A stretch of 64,000 nt of DNA from NCBI GenBank assembly GCA_029225065.1, contig JAQXVT010000073.1, forward strand, positions 1-64,000, written 5' to 3'. A program made the position numbers and the translations under genes. Every line of letters begins with the position of its first letter. The stretch's first letter is position 1. The notes beneath the pieces are model-generated. The model was not told the DNA's origin, searched no databases, and saw only the letters and a list, made by a program, of their open reading frames with translations. This document shows positions 16,195 to 23,194 of the stretch, in pieces. This DNA comes from Lachnospiraceae bacterium (GTDB lineage: Bacteria; Bacillota; Clostridia; Lachnospirales; Lachnospiraceae).

Positions 16195-16395
16195 ATGGCA
16201 AAGGTGAGATTAAATGAAAATGAGGAAATCGTAAAGCGGGTGAAGGAAGGCCTGAAGCAGAAGGGCGGTTACTGTCCGTGCCGCATCGGAAAACTGGAGG
16301 AGAATAAGTGCATGTGCAAGGAATTCCGTGATCAGATCGCAGATCCGGAGTTTGAGGGATACTGCCACTGCATGCTGTATTATAAGGAAAAGTAA
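16195..16395 (+). CDS. Ferredoxin-thioredoxin reductase catalytic-chain-like small protein
   Basis: The protein is 66 aa and carries the Cys pattern of the ferredoxin-thioredoxin reductase catalytic beta chain: YCPCRIGK, then CMC, then YCHC (Cys27, Cys29, Cys40, Cys42, Cys57, Cys59 approximately). In the family these residues hold a 4Fe-4S cluster next to a redox disulfide that reduces thioredoxin. This version is shorter than plant chains, as in many anaerobes, where its partner is unknown. An AGGAGG-type ribosome binding site precedes ATG 16195. No thioredoxin or ferredoxin gene is adjacent, so its electron donor and target are open. Confidence 0.85.
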   Translation: MAKVRLNENEEIVKRVKEGLKQKGGYCPCRIGKLEENKCMCKEFRDQIADPEFEGYCHCMLYYKEK

Positions 16396-16481
16396 GATTA
16401 TATTGATGGAATAAAAAGAAAAAAACGAGGCAGACTATAGTATTCACAGGTTGGTGATGAAAAGAAAAAGGAGTGAATACT

Positions 16482-16916
16482 ATGATAGAGGATGATACGA
16501 TCAAACTGCTTCGGGTCTGCGATTCCGGTGTAAAGATGGGGATCGCTTCGATTTGCGACGTACTGGATGATACGGGAAGCGGAGAACTGAAGGAGATTCT
16601 GGAAAAAAGTAAAAGAAAGCATGAAAAACTGGATCAGGAGATCAATGAAATTTTAAGAGAGTACCACGATGATGGAAAAGAACCGAATGCAGTGGCAAAG
16701 GGAATGTCCTGGATGAAGACGAATATGAAGCTGGTGATGGATCATTCCGATGCGACGGTGGCGGATCTGATGACAGATGGCTGCAATATGGGAATCAAAT
16801 CCCTGCGCAAGTATCTGAATCAGTATCCCGCCGCGGAAAACCGGGTCAAAAAAATCGCAGAGCACCTGATCGACATTGAGGAAGAGATGACGGAGGAAAT
16901 GCAGGGGTATCTGTAG
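16482..16916 (+). CDS. Small helical protein, possibly a DUF2383-like four-helix bundle
   Basis: The protein is 144 aa, acidic and strongly helical. It has repeated amphipathic segments such as ELKEILEKSKRKHEKLDQEI and AENRVKKIAEHLIDIEEEM. There is no signal peptide and no membrane segment. The pattern resembles ferritin-like or DUF2383 four-helix bundles, but no metal-binding EXXH pair is obvious. ATG 16482 follows AAAAGGAG at good spacing. It lies 86 bp after the FTR-like gene on the same strand and may share its transcript. I cannot assign a function. Confidence 0.7.
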   Translation: MIEDDTIKLLRVCDSGVKMGIASICDVLDDTGSGELKEILEKSKRKHEKLDQEINEILREYHDDGKEPNAVAKGMSWMKTNMKLVMDHSDATVADLMTDGCNMGIKSLRKYLNQYPAAENRVKKIAEHLIDIEEEMTEEMQGYL

Positions 16917-16931
16917 GAAGTTGTTTTTGAC

Positions 16932-16977
16932 CGAGTCAAGCAAGCAGCGAAGCGGATTGCGAATATCCGCTTTGACA
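16932..16977 (+). repeat. Dispersed palindromic repeat, copy 4
   Basis: This is one of the best copies: GAGTCAAGCAAGCAGCGAAG leads into CGGATTGCGAATATCCGCTT. The arms AAGCGGAT and ATCCGCTT form the central stem. It begins just after the stop codon at 16916. Confidence 0.8.
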
Positions 16978-16999
16978 GAATACTATATTTGTAGGTATG

Positions 17000-17039
17000 A
17001 GCAAGCAGTGAAAGTAAATTTCGAATGTTTGCTTTACAG
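17000..17039 (+). repeat. Dispersed palindromic repeat, copy 5 (diverged)
   Basis: GCAAGCAGTGAAAGTAAATT followed by TCGAATGTTTGCTTTACAG aligns with the family along its whole length but with several changes, which weakens the stem. Confidence 0.6.
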
Positions 17040-17071
17040 ATTGACGCAGAGCAATTCAGAAAAAATGATGA

Positions 17072-17107
17072 ACAGTGGTCGGAAGTGTTTCGGCCACTGT
17101 TTTTTTA
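17072..17107 (+). terminator. Intrinsic terminator
   Basis: ACAGTGGTCG (17072-17081) pairs with CGGCCACTGT (17091-17100), followed by TTTTTT. It lies between two dispersed repeats and probably ends the transcript from the helical-protein gene. Confidence 0.85.
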
Positions 17108-17120
17108 CACTGCGTTCATG

Positions 17121-17157
17121 AGCAAGTAGCGAAGTGGATTGCGAATGTCTGCTTTAT
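17121..17157 (+). repeat. Dispersed palindromic repeat, copy 6
   Basis: AGCAAGTAGCGAAGTGGATT followed by GCGAATGTCTGCTTTAT matches the family; it is followed by CCGAGCCAGGCAAC, a flank shared with other copies. The gap 16917-17382 thus holds three copies plus a terminator and no gene. Confidence 0.75.
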
Positions 17158-17382
17158 CCGAGCCAGGCAACGTCTCTGTTTCAATTGTTGGAAGCAATGT
17201 GCGGTAGATGACCTGCTTGCAGTGCCCCAGCAGTTACATAATTTTCAGAAAAAATGCATAGGATAAATAAGAAAAGCAGGCAGAAAAATCAGCCGCCAGT
17301 CGTTTGATTTTGGACTAAGCGGATATAAGCCTGATTTTATAAGCGAAAAAGTGGGAAGCGCTTCGGCAGAAAAGGAGAGCAA

Positions 17383-18324
17383 ATGGATTTCAAAAAGATA
17401 ACGGAAGTTCTGGTAACAGCGAAAGCGGTACAGTACGTGATGATTGCAGCATTGCTGATCGGCGCTTTTTTTCTGCCGCGGCTTGCGATGAAGCAGGAGA
17501 CGGGTGCAGCGAGGCAGGAAGAGACGGCGGAGGTACAGCAGTCGGTGGAAAATAATCAGATAAATGGAAGTGTTATGCAGTCGGCAGAAGAAAATAATCA
17601 GGCAAATGCAGGCATTATGGGGAGTCAGGAAAATAGTTCCAGTCATGCGAATACTGCAGAAGATTCAGGTGAAAGTCGGGACAACACAGACACTGCGAAT
17701 CCGGAAGAAAATATCACGGCGGCAAAGGGCACAATCGTCCTCGATCCCGGACATGGCGGGGACGATCCGGGCATGATCGGGGAGAGCGGAATCAATGAAA
17801 AAAAGCTGAATCTCGTCTACGCGAAAAAGCTGCAGGCGCTTCTGGAGGCGGAGGGCTACCGCGTCGTGCTGACGCGTGAGACGGAGGAGGGGCTGTATGA
17901 GGCCGATGCCGCGCATAAAAAAGCCCAGGATATGCAGCGGCGTGTTGCAATTATCGCTCAGGAGGACCCACTGATTACCGTGAGCATCCACCAGAACAGC
18001 TATCAGGATCCGGCGGTGAGCGGTCCGCAGGTATTTTATTATGAGCACTCGGCGGAGGGCGAAAAACTGGCGAAAAGCATTCAGGACAGCATGAACAGCG
18101 AGCTGACAGAGGCGCGCTCAAGAGTGGAAAAGAGCAACGCCAGCTATTATATTCTGAAACGTTCGCAGGGGACGACGGTGATCGTGGAGTGTGGATTTTT
18201 GTCAAATCCGGAGGAGGAGACGAGACTGCAGGACGCGGCGTATCAGGATCGGGTGTGTGCGGCGGTATGTGAGGGCATTTTGCAGTACCTTAATGATCGT
18301 TCAGAGGCAGGCACCATTTTATAG
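17383..18324 (+). CDS. N-acetylmuramoyl-L-alanine amidase (Amidase_3, CwlD-like)
   Basis: The protein is 313 aa. It has an N-terminal membrane helix (AVQYVMIAALLIGAFFLP, residues about 13-31), a Gln/Asn/Glu-rich linker to about residue 115, then a zinc amidase domain. Zinc and catalytic residues fall in LDPGHGGDDPG, GINEKKLNLV, TVSIHQNSY and VIVECGFLSN, the standard Amidase_3 set. It cleaves between muramic acid and the stem peptide on the outer face of the membrane. CwlD in spore cortex formation is the closest functional guess, but its linker is longer than usual. The last eight codons overlap repeat-like sequence. AAAGGAGAGC precedes ATG 17383. Confidence 0.9.
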   Translation: MDFKKITEVLVTAKAVQYVMIAALLIGAFFLPRLAMKQETGAARQEETAEVQQSVENNQINGSVMQSAEENNQANAGIMGSQENSSSHANTAEDSGESRDNTDTANPEENITAAKGTIVLDPGHGGDDPGMIGESGINEKKLNLVYAKKLQALLEAEGYRVVLTRETEEGLYEADAAHKKAQDMQRRVAIIAQEDPLITVSIHQNSYQDPAVSGPQVFYYEHSAEGEKLAKSIQDSMNSELTEARSRVEKSNASYYILKRSQGTTVIVECGFLSNPEEETRLQDAAYQDRVCAAVCEGILQYLNDRSEAGTIL

Positions 18325-18339
18325 TTATTGTTCAGTGCC
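18299..18339 (+). repeat. MITE-end-like sequences at the 3' end of the amidase gene
   Basis: GTTCAGAGGCAGGC (18299-18312) and GTTATTGTTCAGTGCC (18324-18339) both resemble the terminal repeat GTTACTGTTCAGAGCC of the element at 22456-22597. The first lies inside the amidase reading frame and its continuation supplies the stop codon. Confidence 0.4.
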
Positions 18340-18588
18340 AATAGGAAAGAGGATATTCGCCTGGCTGCCTGTGTTCAGCTTAAAACACCGCTGGAAAATT
18401 CTGGATTCTTCCTTTGTTTTGTGATATTATAATTATGTATGTCCTGCGTTGTTCCGTGAAGACGACTGAACTTACAGAAAGCAATGACAGCGAACGCAGA
18501 GAACATGGCTGATTTTATCTGGAGCAGATTTCCTGAAATACATAAAAGCGGCGACAGTTATTTGTGTACACAGGGGGTGCCTGATTCA

Positions 18589-18629
18589 GAGCGAAGCGGA
18601 TATTCGTAATCCGCTTCGCTGCTCGGTCA
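18589..18629 (-). repeat. Dispersed palindromic repeat, copy 7 (reverse orientation)
   Basis: GAGCGAAGCGGATATTCGTA followed by ATCCGCTTCGCTGCTCGGTCA is a near-perfect inverted repeat; the stem extends to GAGCGAAGCGGAT against ATCCGCTTCGCT. It is preceded by ATTCAGA, reminiscent of the MITE ends. The rest of the 369-bp gap before the NYN gene shows only a possible TATAAT box at 18428-18433. Confidence 0.8.
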
Positions 18630-18693
18630 AAGAATAGCGGAAAAAGAATCGTGGAAAAATCAGTGGCAGGGACAAAAGAAATGGAGGAATCTT

Positions 18694-19623
18694 ATGGAAG
18701 AACAGTATTTTGCGCTGCTGATCGATGCAGATAATGTGTCCGCAAAGTATATTACGCCGATCCTGACCGAACTTTCAAAATACGGCGTGATTACATATAA
18801 GCGGATCTACGGAGACTGGACGAGCACGCTGAATTCTTCCTGGAAGCATGAACTGCTGACAAATTCGATCACACCGATCCAGCAGTTCAGCTACACAACA
18901 GGAAAGAATGCAACGGATTCTGCAATGATCATCGACGCAATGGATATTCTGTATACGAACGACGTAAACGGTTTCTGTATCGTGTCAAGTGACAGCGACT
19001 TCACAAGACTGGTCAGCCGTCTGCGCGAGAGCGGGAAAATGGTGATCGGAATGGGCGAAAACAAGACACCGGAGCCGTTCCGCAAGGCGTGTGATAAGTT
19101 TACAATTCTGGAAAACCTGTTGATTGAGAATGATCCGGGCACGGCACAGGAAAAAGAGCCGGAGGATGGACTGAGCCGGGAAGCGATTGAGGACGAGATC
19201 ATCCGTATCGTGCTCGAAAATCAGGACAGCAATAAGGCAACAGGACTTGGAGAGGTGGGAAGCCGTCTCGTAAGCCTGTATCCGGATTTCGATGTGAGAA
19301 GCTACGGCTACAACATGCTCTCGAAATTTCTGGAGCAGTTCTCAAGGCTTCAGCTGGTCAAGCACGGAAATATTGTGAACGTGGCGCTGCGGGAAGATGC
19401 GGGTATGAAGGAGACGATTGACGCATATGTGCAGAGCCTTGTGCGCAGGGCCGGAAAAGAAGGAATCGAGCTGAGCATTGTGGGCAATAAGGTCTACGAA
19501 AAATATAAGGATTTTAAGATACGGGATTACGGTTATGCACAGTTCAACAAATACATTAAGAGCATCGATCATATCGTGGTAGAGCAAAAGGGCACAAAGC
19601 TGCTTGCCTGCTACGTAAAATAA
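18694..19623 (+). CDS. NYN-domain ribonuclease-like protein with two C-terminal LOTUS/OST-HTH domains
   Basis: The protein is 309 aa. Residues 1-150 form a NYN (PIN-like) domain with the acidic residues expected for metal-dependent RNA cleavage: LIDADNVS near the start, TDSAMIIDAMDIL in the middle and VSSDSDFTRLV after it. Residues about 160-235 and 243-309 each look like an OST-HTH/LOTUS winged-helix unit (SYGYNMLSKFLEQF and DYGYAQFNKYIKSI are matching helices), which bind RNA in this family. It is cytoplasmic. Proteins of this LabA-like architecture are common but poorly characterised in bacteria. A MATE exporter gene follows after 33 bp and may share the transcript. Confidence 0.88.
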   Translation: MEEQYFALLIDADNVSAKYITPILTELSKYGVITYKRIYGDWTSTLNSSWKHELLTNSITPIQQFSYTTGKNATDSAMIIDAMDILYTNDVNGFCIVSSDSDFTRLVSRLRESGKMVIGMGENKTPEPFRKACDKFTILENLLIENDPGTAQEKEPEDGLSREAIEDEIIRIVLENQDSNKATGLGEVGSRLVSLYPDFDVRSYGYNMLSKFLEQFSRLQLVKHGNIVNVALREDAGMKETIDAYVQSLVRRAGKEGIELSIVGNKVYEKYKDFKIRDYGYAQFNKYIKSIDHIVVEQKGTKLLACYVK

Positions 19624-19656
19624 CAAAGTGGTTACGGTCATAGAAAGAGAGAAAAA

Positions 19657-20979
19657 ATGGAAAATGAACTTTTTGAGCGTGCCCCTGTGCCGAAGGCGTA
19701 CTTTACCATGGCGCTTCCGGTGGTAATGGGCATGGTGGTGAACCTCGTCTACAACATTGTGGACACCTTTTTTATTGCCAGAACGCAGAATGCGCAGCTG
19801 GTGGCAGGCGTATCGTTATGTGCGCCGATTTTTACACTGATGATTGCGCTCGGCGATATTTTCGGACTGGGCGGCAGCTCCCTGATCTCACGTCTGTTTG
19901 GTGAAAAGAAAGACGAGGAGGGAAAGCGGGTCAGCGGTTTCTGCTTTTATGCGGCAATTCTCTGTGGTATCCTTGTGACGGTGCTTTTGCTTCTTCTCAA
20001 GGCTCCGGTGCTTCATCTGCTCGGAGCGACGGAGGAAACGATGGAGTACGCGGGACAATATTACCAGTATCTTGCGCTTGGTGCTCCGTTTATCATCGTT
20101 GCACTTACGCCGGGCAATCTGATCAGGACAGAAGGGCTTGCGATGCAGTCGATGGCGGCGACGATTCTCGGTGCGGTCGTCAATATCATTCTCGATCCGG
20201 TCTTTATCTTCGGACTGAACATGGGAGCAGGCGGAGCCGCGATCGCGACAGTAATCGGAAACGCAGCATCGGTGGTACTGCTCGTATACTTTGTCCGCAC
20301 AAAGAGCCGGAAGCTGACCGTATCGCCGAAAAATATCAAAATCAGCGGGGCTGCGGTGGCTTCCATCCTGGCAATCGGAATCCCGGCTTCCGTCACAAAT
20401 ATCATGCAGAGCTTCGGAATTGCGCTGACCAACCGTTTTCTCGCCGGTTACGGTACGGAGAAAGTGGCAGCAATGGGAATCGCAATGAAGGTAAACATGA
20501 TCGTTGTGCTTGTGATGGTCGGCTTTGCATTCGGTGCGCAGCCGCTGCTCGGTTACAATTACGGCGCGGGCAACAAAAAACGTCTGAAGGAATTTATTCA
20601 TTTCGATCTGATGATAGAAATCGGATTTGCCGTAGTCTGTGCGCTGGTGCTTGCACTGTTTGCGCCGCAGTTTGTAAGGATGTTTATGAAGGATGAAGCG
20701 ATTGTTCAGGCGGGAAGCCTGATGCTGCGCTGCCTGCTGATCTCTTCTCCGATGATCGCTGTTGTGCTGGTATTTACGACTTTGTTTCAGGCGGAAGGAA
20801 AAGCGCTTTCTGCCCTGATTCTTTCCATCAGCCGCCAGGGCGTGATTTTTGCCTGCTGTATCGTCGTATTAAAGATGCTGCTCGGCTACATGGGTGTCAT
20901 CTGCGCGCAGGCAGTTTCGGATGTGATTACAGGGGTGATTGCGCTGGCGCTGTATTGGAAATCGACGCAGAAAGGCTGA
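19657..20979 (+). CDS. MATE-family multidrug/metabolite exporter
   Basis: The protein is 440 aa with about twelve membrane helices in two related halves. The N-half starts FTMALPVVMGMVVNLVYNIV and the C-half has ASILAIGIPASVTNIMQSF, as expected for the family. Segments such as DPVFIFGLNMGAGGAAIATVI and QPLLGYNYGAGN are diagnostic of the DinF/MATE branch common in Clostridia. It would export cationic drugs or metabolites using Na+ or H+ gradients; the substrate is unknown. AGAGAG precedes the start. It is one of three MATE genes in the window. Confidence 0.92.
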   Translation: MENELFERAPVPKAYFTMALPVVMGMVVNLVYNIVDTFFIARTQNAQLVAGVSLCAPIFTLMIALGDIFGLGGSSLISRLFGEKKDEEGKRVSGFCFYAAILCGILVTVLLLLLKAPVLHLLGATEETMEYAGQYYQYLALGAPFIIVALTPGNLIRTEGLAMQSMAATILGAVVNIILDPVFIFGLNMGAGGAAIATVIGNAASVVLLVYFVRTKSRKLTVSPKNIKISGAAVASILAIGIPASVTNIMQSFGIALTNRFLAGYGTEKVAAMGIAMKVNMIVVLVMVGFAFGAQPLLGYNYGAGNKKRLKEFIHFDLMIEIGFAVVCALVLALFAPQFVRMFMKDEAIVQAGSLMLRCLLISSPMIAVVLVFTTLFQAEGKALSALILSISRQGVIFACCIVVLKMLLGYMGVICAQAVSDVITGVIALALYWKSTQKG

Positions 20980-21059
20980 GAATGCGGACAGTGGCGCATG
21001 GGGCCTTATGACGTTGGTGGATAGTCGGAACACGATCTGAAGTGCAGAAAAATGAGTCA

Positions 21060-21095
21060 GAACGGATAGTCGCAATCCGCTTCGCTGCTCGGTTA
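21060..21095 (-). repeat. Dispersed palindromic repeat, copy 8 (reverse orientation)
   Basis: GAACGGATAGTCGCAATCCG followed by CTTCGCTGCTCGGTTA matches the reverse complement of the family consensus. It lies between the convergent MATE and MalY-type genes. Confidence 0.7.
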
Positions 21096-21140
21096 AAATA
21101 AGCATGGCGAAAGGGTATACGTAAAAAATAGCAGAAAAGA

Positions 21141-21182
21141 ATACAGCCGAAGCGAGATTGGAAAAATCTGCTTCGGCTGTAT
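21141..21182. terminator. Bidirectional terminator
   Basis: ATACAGCCGAAGC (21141-21153) pairs with GCTTCGGCTGTAT (about 21170-21182), with a further AGATT/AATCT pairing inside. It is flanked by A-rich sequence on the left and TTTGT on the right, and separates convergent genes. Confidence 0.85.
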
Positions 21183-21194
21183 TTGTAAAGGAAA

Positions 21195-22397
21195 TCAGAA
21201 TACATACCGCTCGAGCCGTGCAAACGCCTCCTGCACACGGGAGAGCGGAAGTGCAAGGTTCATGCGGATTCCGTATTTTCCGTGAAATGGCCGGCCATCC
21301 TGCCATGCGACACCGACGTCCCAGCCGGCCTTCAGCAATTCATCCATTGTCTTGCCATGTGCCGTACACCACTTTTCACAGTCGAGGAAGAGCATGTAGG
21401 TACCCTGAGGGCGGCTGACGTGAATTTCCTGAGCATGCTCAGCAAGAAAGCTGCATGCGTAGTCGACATTTCCGGTGAGCACGTGGCACAGCTCATCCAC
21501 CCACTCCATTCCTGTATCCTTGTAAGCACCGATGAGAGCGTGCATGGAGAGGACGTTTGCCTCATTGTAGTGGGATTTGGAGGAAGCAGCGAGAAAACGG
21601 TCACGCAGGTACGGATTGTAAATGATATGGTAGCTGCCGACCAGTCCGGCGAGATTGAAGGTTTTGCTCGGTGCATAGAACGCAAAGGTGCGCATCCTGG
21701 CATCCTCACTGACCGACTGAGTCGGAATGTGCGAAAATCCATCAAGCGTCAGGTCGGACCAGATCTCATCTGAGATGACGAGGCAGTCATTGGCATGGTA
21801 GACATCCATGGCCTTCTCAATTTCCCATCGTTCCCAGACACGGCCGCAGGGGTTATGCGGGCTGCAGAAAATGGCGACGTGGATGTGATGCTCTTTGATC
21901 TTTGCATCCATGTCCTCATAATCCATGCGCCAGACGTTGTTTTCATCGAGATAGAGCGGACTGTGAATGATCTGGTAGCCATTGTTTGTCAGGCTTCCGG
22001 TAAAACCGATATAGGTCGGGCTGTGCAGCAGCACTGCGTCACCAGGCTGTGCGCAGACCTTCAGGGCAGAAAGCACGCCGCCGAGCACGCCGTTCTCATA
22101 GCCGATGCATTCTTTGGTCAGAAAGTCGATGCCGTTGCGTTCCTTCTGCCAGCGGATGATGGAGTCAAAATATTCGTCCGTGAGGGAAAAATAGCCAAAT
22201 GCCGGGTGCTGCAGCCGTGCGGCTATCTCCTCCGGGATCGATGAAGCAGTCGGAAAATTCATGTCTGCCACCCACATCGGGATCACGTCAAAGCCTTCCT
22301 TCGGTGCACCCGGTGCAAATCCGCCGGTTCCGATCGCGTCAACTGCGATCGCATCTTTTTCGTGACGGTCCATGACCGTCGTAAAATCGTATTTCAT
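21195..22397 (-). CDS. MalY/PatB-type PLP-dependent lyase/aminotransferase
   Basis: The protein is 400 aa, a fold-type I PLP enzyme of the MalY/PatB group, which carries cystathionine or cysteine-S-conjugate beta-lyase activity. The PLP lysine is Lys245 in APSKTFNLAGL. Other family motifs are MWVADMNFPT, CSPHNPCGRVW and LVISDEIWSDL, and the C-terminal WQDGRPFHGKYGIRMNLALP region contains the carboxylate-binding Arg. It probably produces homocysteine or releases thiols and pyruvate in the cytoplasm. It is monocistronic. Its upstream region on the same strand carries the MITE-like element, about 60 bp from the start codon. Confidence 0.9.
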   Translation of the reverse strand: MKYDFTTVMDRHEKDAIAVDAIGTGGFAPGAPKEGFDVIPMWVADMNFPTASSIPEEIAARLQHPAFGYFSLTDEYFDSIIRWQKERNGIDFLTKECIGYENGVLGGVLSALKVCAQPGDAVLLHSPTYIGFTGSLTNNGYQIIHSPLYLDENNVWRMDYEDMDAKIKEHHIHVAIFCSPHNPCGRVWERWEIEKAMDVYHANDCLVISDEIWSDLTLDGFSHIPTQSVSEDARMRTFAFYAPSKTFNLAGLVGSYHIIYNPYLRDRFLAASSKSHYNEANVLSMHALIGAYKDTGMEWVDELCHVLTGNVDYACSFLAEHAQEIHVSRPQGTYMLFLDCEKWCTAHGKTMDELLKAGWDVGVAWQDGRPFHGKYGIRMNLALPLSRVQEAFARLERYVF

Positions 22398-22455
22398 AAA
22401 AATCCTCCTGATATAAATTTGTGATTCGTTTCACTGGCTGATTGGAAATATTATA

Positions 22456-22597
22456 GTTACTGTTCAGAACCCACCTCCAAAATGCTTCGCATTTCGTCGG
22501 TGTGGCGTATCCGCCAGGCAAAATTTTAAAAGTGTAATTAAAAATGCAAGCATTTTACGCATGTTTAATGAAATTTTGCCTGGCTCTGAACAGTAAC
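22456..22597. mobile_element. MITE-like element with 13-bp terminal inverted repeats and 8-bp target duplication
   Basis: GTTACTGTTCAGA (22456-22468) is exactly inverted at 22585-22597. The element is flanked on both sides by ATATTATA (22448-22455 and 22598-22605), a candidate target-site duplication. Inside, GCCAGGCAAAATTT (22513-22526) pairs perfectly with 22571-22584. At 142 bp it encodes nothing and would need a transposase in trans. It lies 5' of the MalY-type gene and of the trp promoter. Confidence 0.8.
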
Positions 22598-22732
22598 ATA
22601 TTATACCGCAGAAACAGAAAAATGTAACCGTCTGGCAGGATATTTCAGGCAGGTGTTTTGGAAAACAGAAGAAATTGGAAGGCGAAGAGAAAGGGTTAAT
22701 GAAAGAAAGTAAAAAAAATTGAAAAAAGATGG

Positions 22733-22761
22733 TTGACAATAGCAAAATATTGTGGTAATTT
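22733..22761 (+). promoter_or_regulatory. Promoter of the trp operon
   Basis: TTGACA (22733-22738) and TAATTT (22756-22761) are 17 bp apart, just upstream of the T-box leader. Confidence 0.75.
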
Positions 22762-22767
22762 TATAAA

Positions 22768-23060
22768 AAATTTAATCCATTAAACCGATGAAGCGGAGAT
22801 AAAGACAGGGATGCGCGCACAGAGAGTCCGGGAGGCTGAGAGCCGGATCGAAAAGCAATCTGCCAAATGGACCGCAGAGGGCGCAGTCAAAGGCAAAAGC
22901 TGAGTATTCTGCGACGTAGGGCATACGTCAGTTGTCTGGAATATACAGGTATTCCGTAAAGAGCACGGGTCGTTCCGTGAAGCAAGGTGGCACCGCGGGT
23001 GAAAAGAAAATTTGAGCTCGTCCTTGACAGAACCAAAATTCTGTCGAGGACGGGCTTTTT
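22768..23060 (+). promoter_or_regulatory. Tryptophan T-box leader
   Basis: The T-box bulge sequence AAGGTGGCACCGCGG lies at 22984-22998. The Stem I region contains UGG at 22868-22870 in CCAAATGGACC, which fits a tryptophan specifier. The terminator pairs GCTCGTCCTTGACAGA (from 23016) with TCTGTCGAGGACGGGC (to about 23055), followed by TTTTT. In this family uncharged tRNA-Trp binds the leader and prevents termination, so the trp genes are expressed when tryptophan is low. Identification is from motifs and position. Confidence 0.92.
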
Positions 23061-23194
23061 GCATTTGTATTACCAGTTTCGAACAGCAGAAAACTGTGAA
23101 GACAGAACGGGGCAAATTTATTTGTTCCGGGCTGTATTAACAGTTTTGGATGGGCGGAACGCCCATCTAAAGAAAACCCAGGGGAGGAAATCAC

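Noticed and set aside
17075-17266. Short open frame between the helical-protein and amidase genes
   Set aside because: It reads through a terminator and a dispersed repeat and has no ribosome binding site.
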